Assembly: GCF_040581485.1 (NCBI RefSeq)
Contig: NC_090130.1
Span: 3,162,001 to 3,226,000 of the forward strand
Origin: Linepithema humile
Lineage: Eukaryota; Arthropoda; Insecta; Hymenoptera; Formicidae
DNA: 64,000 nucleotides
Direction: 5' to 3'
Under the pieces are notes generated by a model. The model was not told the origin of the DNA. It did not search any database and saw nothing but the letters and a program-made list of their open reading frames with translations. The translations under genes were made by a program, and so were the position numbers. How positions within the stretch are numbered: position 1 is the first letter of the stretch; each line of letters opens with the position of its first letter. Below, piece after piece: positions 46,543 through 60,408 of the stretch.

Positions 46543-49500
46543 ATCAATTATAAAGTTGAAAGAAATCCCATGATATTTCAATTATGAAAGAACGTGTTTT
46601 CTTACATTTTCATATTTCGCAATAAGAGATTTATGATACATCTCTCTTCGCTTTTGGAAAGAGAATTGTTGCCAATATTAAAATAACTCAATCGAGATCG
46701 CGAGCGTTAGTTATTTGATAAAACCTTATGATTCCTTTTCGTGGAAAAACCGGAAGGAAGGCGGCTCTTTCGTAACGAGACTCGTACCCGATGCTGCAAG
46801 AGCGTTATGCGGCGTTATTCGCGGATAGCTTTTAGCCCACGCGTAAAAGGCGATATACTGTCGAGTGTATGAGATATTCTCGCACGAGCATGGTAATGAC
46901 GTGACATATACGCACGGCTGAAGAAATGTACGCATATTAAACGAACGCCGCCGCGAGGGCATCCGCGGTGTCACCTGCGCCTTATGCAATGTCGCGACTG
47001 GACTAAATGTCGTCCCGAATAAACGCGCGTGGGTCGCTAATATCAAACGAGGCGAGCGCGAAAAAATCGCCCGGGTCGAGCCACACTAATTCATCATTTT
47101 TTCACGATTCTCTCGGCGATTATTTCTCTTATAAATTTCGGTATTAGCATATTTTAGTCAATATATCAGCAGAAGATTAATACAAATGTAATGTATTGCA
47201 TTAACAATGACAGAAAAAATATTTGATATTTAAAGGAAAATATATTTCGAGTTTTTCAACGAATATAAAATGTATCGGACAAAATTTATACGTATTTTCA
47301 AATATTATTCTTAATATTTGCTATAATTGTAGAATCGGCTAAAATTCTTCCAATCATGCAATTCTAGCCTTGTACTTTTTATTAAAGTACGAAGTTATAA
47401 ATTACGCATCTCGAGAAATAAAGAAATAAATATTGTGAACTTTCTAGATAATAGCCCATGTTTCTATTCAAGCGTATGACACAGTTTATAGTTTAGAACG
47501 GGTTAGTACGGAATTATTATGGCGTACATGCGACTTAGAAAAGTCCAGAGGTGATCAATAGACGATTATAGGTCTCTAACGCGTTTTCAATGAAATTAAT
47601 GGTTACTCTTTTAACTCGTCGCCTCCGCATCGAACGTATCGCAAGCGCGAAAGCCCGTCTGGTGCACCTGTGTGCGCTCTGCGTGCGAGAGAAGTAATAA
47701 AGGTCGCGTAGCAAAATCATTCTCCGAGTCTTTTTCCGGACAAGCAGAATCTACTTAAAATACCATCGATGCACGCTATAACGAAATTTATGCAAACGAT
47801 CATATATGCAAAGGTGAAGTCTGGAATAACAATCAGAGTTACGTTATACCATGACTATCGATCGAATAATAATTGATTAACTCTCTCTTCCTGTTTATTA
47901 CAGAAAAAATATTTTATAACCTCAATATTTCTAATTTCAAGAATCAAAAGTTAGCAAAAGAAGCAATATCATTAAATGCATCTATATCAAATAACATAAA
48001 AGTAAAAAAAATGTATATCTTAAAAGATGGCCAAAAAAATCACTGTTAAAATATTCTTTAAGTATTTACGTCGTTCGAATAAAATTAAGCGAAATGCGAA
48101 CATCTTGCTAATTGTTCGCCATAACCAATTGCATGACTGATTGTTCTTGCTCATTCCGCGCGGCATAATGAGCAGTCGCATCTTCGGGAGCATTCGTGTC
48201 AAGCATTAATCATTTTACCGTTTGTCGCGTAATTAAAATGCAGACGACCGACTCTTGAAGAAAGTCCCGCGCCTGCAAGCCTGTTAACGGAAGTATTGGG
48301 ACTCGTCCCGTGGGCTCGATCGCTTTTTCTCGCGTAGCGGCCGCGATGCGAAAACGAGATTTCGTTCGGAGGGCACGTCGTAATGCGGTAGCGCGGCTCA
48401 TGCCGCGCCGTCGAGGCGTAATTGCGTGTTTGCCGTGCCGTTGTTATTAGTTTCGCCGTACGCGCGCGCGCGGCTCGCACGCAATCCTCCTGCGGGGCCG
48501 TGCCTCGGAGGGAGCGAGACCGCGAGATAGGACTCGATCGACAAGCGTGCGGCGCGGACAATAAGAAAGAGGGTGGAGTTGACGAGGAGAGCGAAAGAGC
48601 TACCGGAGTCCGTTAACCGCGCGACGTAACGGCTTCGAAGCTTTTTGTCGATCCTGTCTGCACGAGACGACGTGCAAGACGATCCTCAGCGGCACACATC
48701 GCGCTTGTTCCTGTTGAAGGATGATGCGTAATTTCGCTGCAGCATGGGATTATTTTTAGATCGTAGAAGAGAAAGTTGTTGATGCAAAATTACATCTCTG
48801 CTTAACAGTCGTGCCAAACTCGAAGCTAACAGTACTTTTCGGTTGTGGCATATAATCTTCAATTCTCGTAGGTACAATCTGTGTTATAATAATTATAATC
48901 TAAAAAAAAAAGATAGATAATCACCGATCAGGATTAATGAGAGGCAGGATGTCGGTATATAATTGCAGCTGAAATAAAGCATCACAAATATCTGTTATAT
49001 CATCGTGCAACAATTATCCTAGTTTACCCGATGCTTCCAATAACGTTCGAAGAAAGCCCCATCAGACCTGATGACCTACTGAAATAAAAGGAGAAAAAGG
49101 CCACGCAAAGAAGGACCGGCGTTCATTAATAAGCGCAACACCTCGTCAGCGCGCGGCCCACGTCTTCATTAGCGGCACGGCCGGGCGCGCGGTCCATTAG
49201 TTTCCCAACAGCGACACGTGCGTCGTTAAGAGTGATATTTAATTAAGCGTCGAATAATTGGAAATATTCCTCGACGAAACGCGCGCGCCGCGGGGGCGCG
49301 CGTCCCGGGCCACGTTGGCGTGATTAAAACTGTGGGCTCGTTACGTCTGCGTTTTCCCTTTCGCCGGATATACGTGCATACGAAACATGCGCGTGTGTAT
49401 GCGATATCTCTGCGCGCGCGACGAGATTTTTCCGGCGCCCCCGGCGATGACTCTTCCCCGATTTCGCTGCGTGGGAGTCGCGCAGGTGCATCCTCCGATG

Positions 49501-52183
49501 TCTGAACAGCGCGAGCGCGGTGATTCAGCGTCGAATCGCCACGACGTTCCCCGAGCTCTTCTCCCTTTCTTTGCCGCGGCGTATCATCGACTTGTGCCGG
49601 CTTATGCCGATGATCGCATCGATAGATCATTCGTTGTTCTCCCAATGACGTGGCGCTTTATGATTACTTTATGTATTACTTTATCCTGAAACGTGTTGCG
49701 ACCTACGCGAGAGGATCGCTTCAGCGCTTCGTTTATGCCCGACGGATAGCGTCGGCAAGTATTTATATTTGCGAAAAGAGCACGTTGTTTATTTTACATC
49801 AAGAGATTATTAGTTGATCGTAAATCGATTTTTAAATAATGATACACGCAGTAAATTTGAATCAATAATTTTCGGCAAATAGATTTAATGTAAAGCACTT
49901 TATCATAATCGAAAAATTGAACGTTTCTGCGGCAGCTTGTAAAATTAGCTCGAGGCGCATCTTTCTCCTCCCCTTCCCCTCACGTAGAAACGATTTAACC
50001 ATCGGTAAACTCCCGCCCTACATCCGCACAGCCGCCTTTTAACCAGCATTCTTTCAACGTTAATAATCATCGGTCTCGGCTCACGCCAAGATCACGGATT
50101 CGGCGTGAGGCCGCGCTCGACTTATCGGCGCATCTGTCCCGTAAATGGGCCCAGGATTTATGAGCGGGCCAACACGCGCCCGGAATCATTACCTCGACTC
50201 GAGACGAGATATTTATACGTGCGGCCTTCGCAGCCCTCCGCACTCTGTCATTATCCACGCGCTTCGAGACTTCCGACGATCGCTTCCTCGAAAAGGACTT
50301 AACGAATTAAGAACATTGATATATATATTTTAGCGACATGAAACAGTAACGTTCACACGGTATTAACGTAAACATCACACATTTGTACGATAAAAATTGG
50401 AAAAAAATTATATCAGTAGATCGTCTAATTTTATCTATTTTTAATCGTTTTCTAAATTCAATTTTCTTTTTGTAACTTTAGTCTTTAATAATAGTTTATT
50501 AAATAGAACTTTTTTAATTTGCATATAATTATATAGTTTTTTTACATTTTATTTAACGTCATAGTTTGCAATATCCGTGAAAAAACTTTTAACTATCGCA
50601 GTTATGTAATCTTGCGTAAGTTCGGGCCGAGTATGCGCTCCTACACTTTCAGAGAACGATCTCACAGGCACCAGACATTAACGAGCGATTCGATCGACGA
50701 ACCGGATTATTTCTCGGCTTTGAACCGACAAGTAGCTCGAGGAGGACCGCCGACGCTCGCGGTATCGGGGCACATATCCGGGTAGACAACCCCATAGGAT
50801 GAATAATGGTCGCGGTAACGTGGCGTACGATCTCGAACAAAGCGAGGCCAACAAGTGTAACGCGTCGGCTGAATGCTCTGAAAGATCCGTCCGCTCTCTC
50901 CTCCTCCTAGCGGCCGAGAACGAGGCGCGCGTAGTGACTGTTAAGAAAAAAATAGTCGTCTCGAGAACAGCGTATAATAGTCGGTTAATGATCACCGCTG
51001 AATACACACGCCGTGAATCGCCGTGTGATCAGCAACGAAAGCGCAAGAGAGGGATTCTCTCCTTCTCTGTCTTCACATAGAGATTCCGCTCTTTTTTATT
51101 CCGCCGCCTCTCTTCCATTTCTTTAAAAACCGCGTGATTTATTAACCCATGGCGCCGGACAGGTGAACCGTTCCCGTCCGCGGGATCGTAACGGACCGGT
51201 AATGGACGCCGTCAAACGTGAGACTCGGATTATGCCAGCTAATCGTCCGACAACAAACGAACGACACGGAGATGCTCGGACGTCGTGTGAATTTACAATC
51301 AGTTTTGCGCGGAACTACCGGGTATCACGGTGTACCATTGTGACATCGTGTTAATGAATAACGGAGTTGAGGCGATTCTATTCAATGATACAAGATTGAC
51401 AAATAAATATTAGTCGAACCCGACTGATCACATTTGGAAATAGAGATGCTCGAGTTATTTGTTCTCGCAATCGCGATACAGAGTCAAAAATTGGTGACAC
51501 TGGAATGGAGACCGGATTGTGTATCAATGTTACGCTAATAACAGGGCAGCGCTTAAGTACATCGCTTTAGATCATACAGTGACAGCAATATATGTCGTCC
51601 GCTATCTATTTGCCGACCAAACTCGAGAAAAATATTTCTTTGCTGGCTGAGCAGGAGAGAGCGCTTGTTTCTTCGAGATATTAATCGTCCGTTACTAGCA
51701 CGACAAATGACTACGTGAGCGATACAATTGATGGCCTTGCGTACAGGTGTGTCTTTAGACGAGACTGAGTTTCGCGAGCGCGAAGCAATCGATTGTTTCC
51801 ACTCGTTATTCGCGCGCGTCGTGTCTGCTTCATAAATTATATTTTACACTGTTACATTACGTTTCTTTTTTCTCGCGCGACGATAATAGAAGCAAGAAAC
51901 TGGCGATAGAACCTGGAAATTTATAAGATAATTTTGTGATTTCTTTCGGCGTTTATCTTCAGAAACAAATTAGAATAAATGAGATTAGAAACATGAAGCG
52001 GAACAAATTAAAATAAATTGTATGAAGAAAGTCGAGAGACAAGATAGCTTTAATCTCCAGTTTTATTATTCTCAATCTTTCTCGCGTGATGCACGCTAAA
52101 CATGCTATTTACTGTGCAACGAGTCGTGCTATCGCGATCACTTTTTTCTCGCGTTTACACTAACCGTTTAAATCGTAGCACGC

Positions 52184-52241
52184 TGTCCGGATTCAAACCG
52201 ACGGTAAGACAGACAGGTCTACCAACTCATTGCGCTAAGTA
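52184..52241 (-). pseudogene. tRNA-like sequence with degenerate A and B boxes (tRNA relic or SINE head)
   Basis: The minus strand reads TAGCGCAATGAGTTGGTAGA (A-box and D-arm type) and, 38 nt after its start, GGTTTGAATCC (B-box/T-loop type; consensus GGTTCGAANCC). The spacing is about six bases short of a normal tRNA. The acceptor stem does not pair and the T stem has a mismatch, so this is not a working tRNA. It could be a tRNA pseudogene or the 5' head of a tRNA-derived SINE. A small palindrome (CTCATT/AATGAG, 52227-52247) overlaps its start. Confidence 0.45.
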
Positions 52242-52249
52242 ATGAGTTA

Positions 52250-55120
52250 ATTACGTGCACATGCTATTTAATGCAGCGGTCGAGTGCCAGCGGTACACTG
52301 TAATGAGAGGCGGTTCTGCAAAACGCCGCTTTGGTCGCGCCGCACTGGCAGTGCAGATATAATTAGACGACTCTTATGCGAGACTAATCTATGCATTGGT
52401 TTTAGAGAAATTATTTCATGTTGCAAACGTTTCGAAATTATAGTGTGAAAATATTTAGAGAAATAGAACTTAATATTAGATGGTCATTTTTCGTAAAAAA
52501 CTTATGTATATTGTTTCATGTTTTACTAAAAATACGTATATATATTATGGGATAAATAATTGGCCAGGAATAACAGGAATAATAAGAATTTATTAACAAG
52601 TTCACATAAACTCTCGAAGAACTCACGCTCTCTACACTCACAAAATTGTCTTGTAACGCTAAAAAGATTCTTTATTCTCGCTCGAAATTCATTATTAAAT
52701 GTCCGTCTTTAGATTTTCTGTCATACATTCTCAATTTCCAATTACGCATGTTTTTCTCAAATCTTCAATCACATGCCGCACTTCCTTTTATCACATGCCG
52801 GACTCGCGCAAACAATCATACATCAAATGTTCCGACATATTCTCTAGCTCATTCTTTCATACGCTTATATTTTATAATCCTACAGTACAAAAGTTCACAT
52901 AACCGTATGTGCAACGCCTAACGAGATTTTAAACGTATAAAATTGATTTCATTAAAGAAAGATGTAACATCGCGGGACATTGATGTAATTTGCGCTATCG
53001 CGGAGACGTTAACTCGAGTTAACTCGGCTGCGAGTACGTGTGGGCTTCATTTGACAGCTTACATCTAAATATGGGTCATATACTATTCGGCATAGATTTC
53101 GAAACATTGCAAACTCGAGGCGCGCGATTTCACCGCTACTTTACAACATGGCGCTTCAGAATTCGTACCGTTTGTAACTGTGAGTACTTCCCGCCGGAGT
53201 AATTTCATAAACATTCGAGAACTCTATTCCATATTGAGTTCCAAATCGCGATTACATCGCGCAATCTCGCGGCTAAACGCCACGTAACAGTCTGAGATCG
53301 CGTTATGTGTAATTGGAAACCGCTGTCGTCAGTACGCGCGGAAATTTACAGGCGTGCGGATAGAATTTTTTAACGTAACGATGTCTGTATTGTTTAAATA
53401 ATATTCTTCACTTCTCTGCTCATCGTGACTTGAATGCTAATATCTTTTTGGATGTCATTCAAGCGACTAATTTTTAATTGTGTTGAATTAACAATCATGA
53501 TTTCGGTAAATCTTGCCTCAATTATATTTACGCTATTTAGAGATAATTAATCTAGAAATATATCTTGATGCGAGTTTTAATGAGGGCACATATCGCAGAT
53601 CGCTAGCATGGATCGCTGATCTTCGCTGTTACGAGCAGATAGAATTTGTTACGAAAGTTACCGGGGGAGTGATTGACTGCTCGAATATAGCTGCCCGAAA
53701 CCACAAGGCGGCGGAATCAATTTGAAGTGTTATAAACAGCCCTCGACCGTCATTAGGATAATTTCTGTCCCAAGGCGTGTGGGTGGCAGATGTACGGGGC
53801 ATATTACGAAACGCGATTGCGTAAATCGTGGATTAACGATCTCGGAAGGTGTTCGCGCGCCGACCGATGACCCCTCTCTGCGGGAGGGGGAGGAGATTAA
53901 TTTCGAGCGATCGTGGCCGCGGGGGATCGAAAGTCCTCGAAAGTCTTCGGGGTAGGCAAAATCCGTGGCAGCTCTAGGGAGAACATTCAAATGTATTTTA
54001 TTTTTAATTTAATTTTCTAACGAGTTTGTGGAAAAAAATGTGTCGACATAACTGATACAATAAGCAACAAGCGTGTTTCTTTGTGAATTCTCGTTGAACG
54101 TTGATACTTATCGCGATTTCGTTAAGAATCAGAAACGCGTGAAATGTAGATTTCAACGTCGCTGGAAGAAAATGTGCAACCGAATCATGCGATCGCTCGG
54201 GGTTAAAACAACGACGAGATAATTAAATCGCATACGGCAACGTACGCTATCGCGCATATTATCGCTCGATAGAAAGGGCTGAGCAGCCGCGTTCAGATCA
54301 ACGACAATCGACGCGTAGACACGCGCGCGTTCGAATCACCGAACCTTTGCGCGCGCGTGACGCAGCGTGATCGATCAATCCTGTGGCGCCTGTACCTGCA
54401 CACGCTGCTACACCCGGAGAAACTCGGGTTCTTATCGCCTTGCAGTCGCGCAAAATACTACGACCCGGTGACAGGCCGATTTCGACGTTTAATTGCGCGA
54501 TAAGAACGCGGATGAAATTTTAAGTTAAGATTCCGCGAAAAATCACCTAGCAAACCGTGTACAAAATTACATTCTAATTAATTTTCTTTAAAGGAACGAA
54601 AAATTCCTTTCAAAACTTTGGAAAATATATCACATTTTTCCTTTGTATATTTTCTTATGAGATGAGTACCAATTATTTTAATTAATTATTATAGATATGA
54701 TTTTATAAAAAACAGCAACGATTAAAATGATTAAATTTTGCGGTTCACTTTGTATAGCAGATTGCCGCGAAAGTCGTGAACGCAATGCTCCAAGCGTGAC
54801 GACGTCATATCACGCTAGACACTCCGGGTTCACCTAAGTGCGAGATAAGTACGATCAGTGTAACATGGTACTCATAACAATTTGTATGAAAAAGCGCACG
54901 TGGGCGTGTTACGTATGCTCATTGTTGCACGACAGAGTATATTCAGTGTTGTCGCGGATAACTGCAACGTGAAATCGAAAATTATAGTAACAGCAAATCG
55001 ACTCTGTTGTAAATAATCATATTGTCAATTATCATTTTAAACGAATCGAATTTTTGGTATAGCTGATACGATTATAGATCATGCGATATTAATACACGCG
55101 CATACCGTTTTTTTATCCCC
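52250..55120. other. Non-coding
   Basis: No supported gene or RNA beyond the tRNA-like relic at the left edge. Frames at 53720-53990 are open on both strands and look like chance. 52380-52980 and 54530-54730 are AT-rich. Confidence 0.5.
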
Positions 55121-55129
55121 GAATGTATG

Positions 55130-55444
55130 TCAGCATATCAATAAGTGTTTGACGAGAAGACCGGATGAGATCCGAACGAAATATTCCTTCCGGAAGACGT
55201 GAGGATGCCCTTTGTCGCGTACAAAAGACGATCGAGCCTGTCGATTATCGATGATGACGGTTAACGGTGTCGCCCACTCTTCGACTGTCGGCACCCTGCA
55301 TTCGGACCCAGGAAGTAGGACCCACCCGCCGTTTATTAATATTTTTTCCCCTTGCGAGAGCTCGCCCACTTTGAATCCGACCGAGTTTCTTACCGACGGA
55401 GGCCGCCCAAAAATGGGATCTTTTTTGCAGTACCGGATGCATCG
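55130..55444 (-). CDS. Open segment, 104 codons, possible terminal exon
   Basis: On the minus strand this frame is open from a CACAG| acceptor-like site (55445) to TGA at 55130-55132. It reads RCIRYCKKDPIFGRPPSVRN, then GEKILINGGWVLLPGSECRV, and ends GLLVKHLLIC. The composition is convincing by eye, but the plus strand over 55212-55454 is also open (80 codons), and there is no in-frame ATG. I recognise no family. Both readings could be chance in a stop-poor segment. Confidence 0.2.
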   Translation of the reverse strand, partial: RCIRYCKKDPIFGRPPSVRNSVGFKVGELSQGEKILINGGWVLLPGSECRVPTVEEWATPLTVIIDNRQARSSFVRDKGHPHVFRKEYFVRISSGLLVKHLLIC

Positions 55445-55499
55445 CTGTGTTTAGCGGGACTCCTTACGGTGACGAGAAATTTCCGTTTGAAAAGACGAC

Positions 55500-57000
55500 T
55501 AGGAAAGTAGGCCAGGATGCGTTCTGGAATATCATTGATCTAGAAAGAATCTTACGGTAAACTATAGAAAATCCTGATCCATAATGCGCCGCAGTCGTAT
55601 GTGAAAGCTATATTCGATATTTTATTATTTTTGTATAAAATGACAAAAGAACATTAATTATAATTTAAAGCTTTTAATAAAATTGATACAGAGTTATCTT
55701 GTAAACGTTTCCGGCGAAATCGGGAAAAATATTTAAAGATGTAAAAAAAGGTCACGAAGAAAAATGAAAAAAACCCATACAAAATCGTGTTGTGCGCTCA
55801 GTGCCATCCTAAAGTACGGAATTATCCTTTGAACGGACAGCGCGCTAGCAAATTGTCGTTCGTAGCTCCGTTACTTGAATATATGCACGTATGCAGCGTA
55901 TTTGCGCGGAAGAAATCCGCTTTGCCTCGCATTTCGCGGAGAGAGCTTTACATGTCGTTGCAGGACAATTTGAATGCGCAAACGCCAAATATATAACGCG
56001 GTCGCGATCGCCTCGAGTCGACGGTGCAGTCCCGTTGTTACTGCAGAACCGGCTGTACAGCACATCGGGGATTATTATGCGCGATATACAACGGCGCGCG
56101 TTATGCACCTTGTATCGAAGCGCTTGCGAACGACGATGATAACGGTCCCGATAGCGGCGTGTCTTCGAGATCGCGCCGAACGAAGGAAATCCTCGCCGAT
56201 TGCGCGGTGCGATACTGCCTCTCCATAGTCGTAGCCAGGTGATATCAGGAGCATGCGAAAATAATTCATTCTAAATTAACAAGATAAAATAAATTTCGCG
56301 TTTTCTCAACGTTAATTTCTACAACCTACGTTCTTGGTCTTCTCTTACGGACGTTGCTTAAACTTTCGCGCATTTGTTGCTAAACACCGCGGATTTCCAC
56401 GACGCAGCACGGAAATGTGTGCATGTTCGTGAAATTTACATCGGCACTTCGCCGGCGATTCCGTGGGAATTTACCTCCTACACGCTTCATCGGCGCATCG
56501 TGATGGTGCGCGGAAAGAAGACGCTTCTCGCGGCTGTATCTCAGTGACATGTTTATCGACATTTTAAACACGCGCATCGACATGATAATTTCTCTTGAGT
56601 GTTGTTATGAGAATATGTCACTGATGTAGCAATCGTCGTAGTGTCTCTTATCTTGTTTTGGATACGTTTTAGCAACACTTTTTACTCGCAGTGAAAATAA
56701 AAGTCGGGTGTAGCGCCTCTTGGAAATACGAATGTGTATACATAAGCATTGTGTTAAATATTCATTGGCAATCTAAATAACGTGTCAAATCTTTAAATGT
56801 TTAAATACGCATGACTAATGGCCGGTTGTAATATTAAACGGCACGCAGAAGGAAACGCCGCGATGGAATCTCGAGAAGGGAAATGGAATGTCTTGGCCGA
56901 TAGATCATTGGCCAGTTAAAAACAAGTTCAACGGTACGCGTCTAATCTAGAATCTAAAACGAACGGCGGGAACAGGTCGATTTTTTGTCACGTCGAACGT
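55500..57000. other. Non-coding
   Basis: Five overlapping frames at 55790-56270 are open on both strands, the mark of a stop-poor CpG-rich block rather than of a gene. A 31-nt minus-strand segment at 55468-55498 has a good acceptor (GGCCTACTTTCCTAG|) and a donor (ACC|GTAAGGAG), but it is too short to assess. Confidence 0.45.
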
Positions 57001-57013
57001 GGGCGGATGCATT

Positions 57014-57376
57014 ATGGCGTCCATGAACTCGAATTTATTACCTCGCGGCGAGAAAGGACGCGATCGAATTGTAGATCGCGTGGAATTTTCGGGGCAATTA
57101 TTATTTATGACTAATGCTAATGGTCACGATGCTTTTTCCAATAGCGCTCCGATTTCATATCGCGAATACGACGTGTATGTAACCGTGATATCTTTGCCTA
57201 CAGCGAGTCCGGTTACCCCTAATCTGCGATCTCGAACCAAGTTAATGGCGCATGTTTGTTCATTTTTTTATCTACTACGTTCAACGATACGCTGGATTGA
57301 GGATATTTTTCATTGTACAATATGTAAAATGGAATTTTTCTTATCTTCTTTATGCCAAGTAATGTTTAAGAATTAA
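57014..57376 (+). CDS. Uncharacterised ORF, 120 aa
   Basis: This ORF starts at ATG in context GCATTATGG and ends TAA. It reads MASMNSNLLPRGEKGRDRIV at the start, NANGHDAFSNSAPISYREYD in the middle and ends SSLCQVMFKN. Its codon make-up is mixed rather than Arg/Ser-dominated. Two close Cys pairs occur near the end (CTIC, and C in SSLCQ), but no zinc-finger pattern is complete. No splice sites or neighbouring exons stand out. It may be an orphan single-exon gene or chance. Confidence 0.2.
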   Translation: MASMNSNLLPRGEKGRDRIVDRVEFSGQLLFMTNANGHDAFSNSAPISYREYDVYVTVISLPTASPVTPNLRSRTKLMAHVCSFFYLLRSTIRWIEDIFHCTICKMEFFLSSLCQVMFKN

Positions 57377-57379
57377 TTA

Positions 57380-60040
57380 CCAAGATAAATTATTCGTTTT
57401 ATCCACGCGCAAATTTCTCATCAACGTCAAGCGGCAGACACCGCGCGAGCACGAGGTCATAAATCGATAAAGCTCAGATCAGGCGTATCTCGACCAGTTG
57501 ATATCCAATCGTGCGTCTCGATTGGTCGCCGTGAAATCTCGCGGAACGAACAAGTTTCCGTGTCTCAGGACAGGTTTCACGCGGCGTGTGACACACCGGG
57601 CTAATTTATCGCGGCGGTATAATTATCTCGGTACCTACCAGTTGCGGAGAGGCCGGTCGACCAATCGAGAGTCACCGCCTCGACTTTCGCTCCTCCCAAG
57701 TGTCGGGAGCAGCGCGAAGACGCGTGACACGTCGTACGCTCATAAATCGCTTACTCGACTATCGCCGATGGTCATCCATCGATGGACGACCGTGGCAAAA
57801 CGTGAAAGTGTTCGAAGCATCGGTTCGATTGATTCAGATTTTGAATGGAGTTAGAAAAATGCAGTTTAATATTGGCATTACTATTATCTATAATTATTAT
57901 TATAATTAAAATTTATTTCAAAGATATTTTTAAAATTCGTCTGCGTAGGTAATTCAATTCGCACATGCTTCCCACTCATTATAATTATAATTCTCCCAAT
58001 CACGCCGAAATGCTTTACGATCCACGGTTCCGAGAAAGACCAAGTGTCTATATCTGCAACAGCCGTGGCATATGATTCAACACCGGCTTCGTCGAATTAG
58101 CATCCAAACGAGCGACTCGGCGGCGCGATTTCGCGCACCGGCGACATTACGAGGGAGAAAGAGAGGGTATTCTCTCTATCTCGGTGTCGTCGCCGATAGA
58201 GAATCCAGTATGCAAATATATCCCGCGGAGGCACATCGCGCTTGCGCGCGGATCTATGGGCATAGCATAGACACGTGGGCGGCGTACGAGCCGGCTGAAT
58301 GAACTTCTCGCGGAGTGAATGGATCCGCGCGCGTTTAACGACGACTCGTTTCGCTCGGAGGGACCGGAAGTCTTCCGTCTCCTTGTAACAGTGTGGCACA
58401 GGTGTGGCCGCGACTCACGGAGGATACGCGCGCGTGCTGCGAGACGCCGACGGCTCGATGATAGAACACGCGCGACGAAATCGAATATATTCGCGAAAAA
58501 ATAATAGATGGGAAAAATGCTAAAATAACATTTTATTTCAGTTGCAGTTGCAATAATGTTTCTTAAAAGCGTACTGTTATTAACACGACTCGGTATTTTT
58601 ATCAAGGAAAGATATATTTCAGATTAATATGGTTGTGAATGGGAAGAAGGCATACTTGATTGATGAGCTGTACGCAATGATGTTACGAGAGTTTCTGAGG
58701 AACGTTAAATAACCGGCCAACGTAGAAAGTAATTAAATCTGCCTGGAAAACACTGTATCGAGTCCCGGTAACCGACGTGGTATTTAATCGTCTAGAACGG
58801 AAGATCGATCGTTAATCCGCTGGTATTTACGAAGGTAGCCGATGAGATAGAGAAAAACTCCGCAGCAAATCGAAGTTGCATCAATAAAAATTATCGAAAA
58901 CCGACGTTACTCGGAAATTATTGCCCGATAAAACGCATTATTTACATTCGACAGCGCCTAGTTGCAATTCGCAGCGTGCGTAAATTAATAGATCTAATCA
59001 ATTAATAAAATTGATTAACTTTCGAAATGTGACAGTTAAGAAGGCCGTTCTCAGACAATAAATTAAAATTAAAATTAGCTCGATACAAAAATTTACAATT
59101 TATAATAATTGTTTTCCTTGAATCTGATCAATATAGAAGTTTTCGTATTGTTGAACAAATAATTAGCATTAACGAACGGAACATTTAACATTTATCAATA
59201 GAACCTTACTACACCGTCGTTTAATCTTCCCACAAATTAACGCTTCAAATTAACTCGCTTTTTGCCTCGGGTGTTGTCATTTGCACGCGAGCCGTGCCGA
59301 TATCGCTTACCAGCGACGCAATTCACCGTTACGAAAGCACGTGCGGCTGCATTAAATCTCCTCGCGACGGCAAAGGGAGGGGATAGGGTGCCACGCGAAG
59401 GGGAACGATAGGGAACAGGGCAAGACGGATCGTAAGGTGCAGCCATATAGCGAAGCCCACGCCTCGTAATCCTTCACTGTTCTTCAACGTCGATATTCAA
59501 ATCAGCGTCTCCTCCATCCCTGCCTCCTCCCCGCGCCACGTTGCACGTCCTCTTTTTACCACCTTTTCGTGCTGTAATTTACCGTTACAAAAGCCCCGGC
59601 GCCCACGCGCCCGCTAGCCCCCCTCCCCCCCCCCTTCTTTTGAGCACCGTCGGGCACACAATCGACCGTCATCGATCCGTTGATTCACGCTGCCGATGCG
59701 GCGAGACCGATCGAATCCTTCGGCTCTGGATATCGCTAGGCATCTCTATGTAGCAGGTGCGCGAAAATCCGAGTCACGCTGATGTGAATAGATATAATTA
59801 GGATACTTTGATAACACACTAATAATATTATCCTTGTTATACTTGTTAAAAAGAAAGTTTGTTGCATTCTAAAATATGTAACGAAGTTGAAAAAAATCTT
59901 ACATGTACAGATTGAGTGAACATATTTTTATTTATTTTATTTCAAAATCAAAATTACTTTTGATAGTTGTTTGTAGGATCTTAAGTCGTGAATTCTAATT
60001 GCTTAAATACACAAAATGATGACATTAATACATAATTATA
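57380..60040. other. Non-coding
   Basis: Open frames at 57498-57854 and 58072-58605 overlap on both strands and are Arg/Ser-rich. A C-rich run lies at about 59611-59634. 58980-59220 and 59770-60040 are AT-rich with nothing recognised. Confidence 0.45.
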
Positions 60041-60044
60041 TATT

Positions 60045-60083
60045 ATGCAAGGAATATCTTACGGCGTCGGGTTGCCAGCGCAG
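60045..60083 (+). CDS. Candidate first coding exon with a strong splice donor
   Basis: The exon starts at ATG (60045) and reads MQGISYGVGLPAQ in 13 codons. It ends exactly at CAG|GTGAGC, a near-consensus donor, so the intron phase is 0. The sequence before it is AT-rich, as expected of a 5' UTR or promoter. Thirteen bases into the putative intron a hairpin occurs (60096-60128). The next good acceptor downstream on this strand is at 60408, giving a 325-nt intron, a normal insect size. In phase 0 the reading continues open through the next exon, beginning CSLPSAPCEQ. I do not recognise the product. It could equally be a non-coding transcript. Confidence 0.3.
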
Positions 60084-60408
60084 GTGAGCAGCTAATAAAT
60101 ATTTGTTGTCGTTGACAAGTAAATATTTATCATTGGCGTTAGTCAGAGTAAAGGAACGTCGACCGAGCGATCTTTCGCTAAGCAGTCGGCGAAAAATGCT
60201 GAGGAGGAATTTAATCGCATGATATGCATACGTGCTCGCGCGACGATCTTCTCGATTTCACGTTTCACATCCAGTATTTGCAACAGGGCTGAATATTGAA
60301 AAAGAATCTTTAATATATAATATAGAAATCTGCGATTGAAATCTCATTATCAAATTATTACACATTAATTAATTATGAAAAAATATTTACTTGAATTTGC
60401 GAACACAG

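Larger units (their letters stand above)
42740..51990. other. Non-coding; several CpG-dense blocks
   Basis: No supported gene. CpG-dense blocks occur at about 43490-43960, 44900-45260, 48200-48650, 49120-49650 and 50640-51080. They hold open frames on both strands with Arg/Ser-rich products. AT-rich tracts between them (47110-47420, 50340-50600) hold nothing recognisable. Confidence 0.5.

Noticed and set aside
48942..48959. Sequence resembling the miR-31 mature arm (AGGCAGGATGTCGGTATA)
   Set aside because: No matching opposite arm within 100 bp and no stable hairpin seen; likely coincidence.
55468..55498. 31-nt minus-strand microexon with good splice sites
   Set aside because: All three frames are open and it cannot be joined to the ORF at 55130-55444, since the intron would be about 23 nt.
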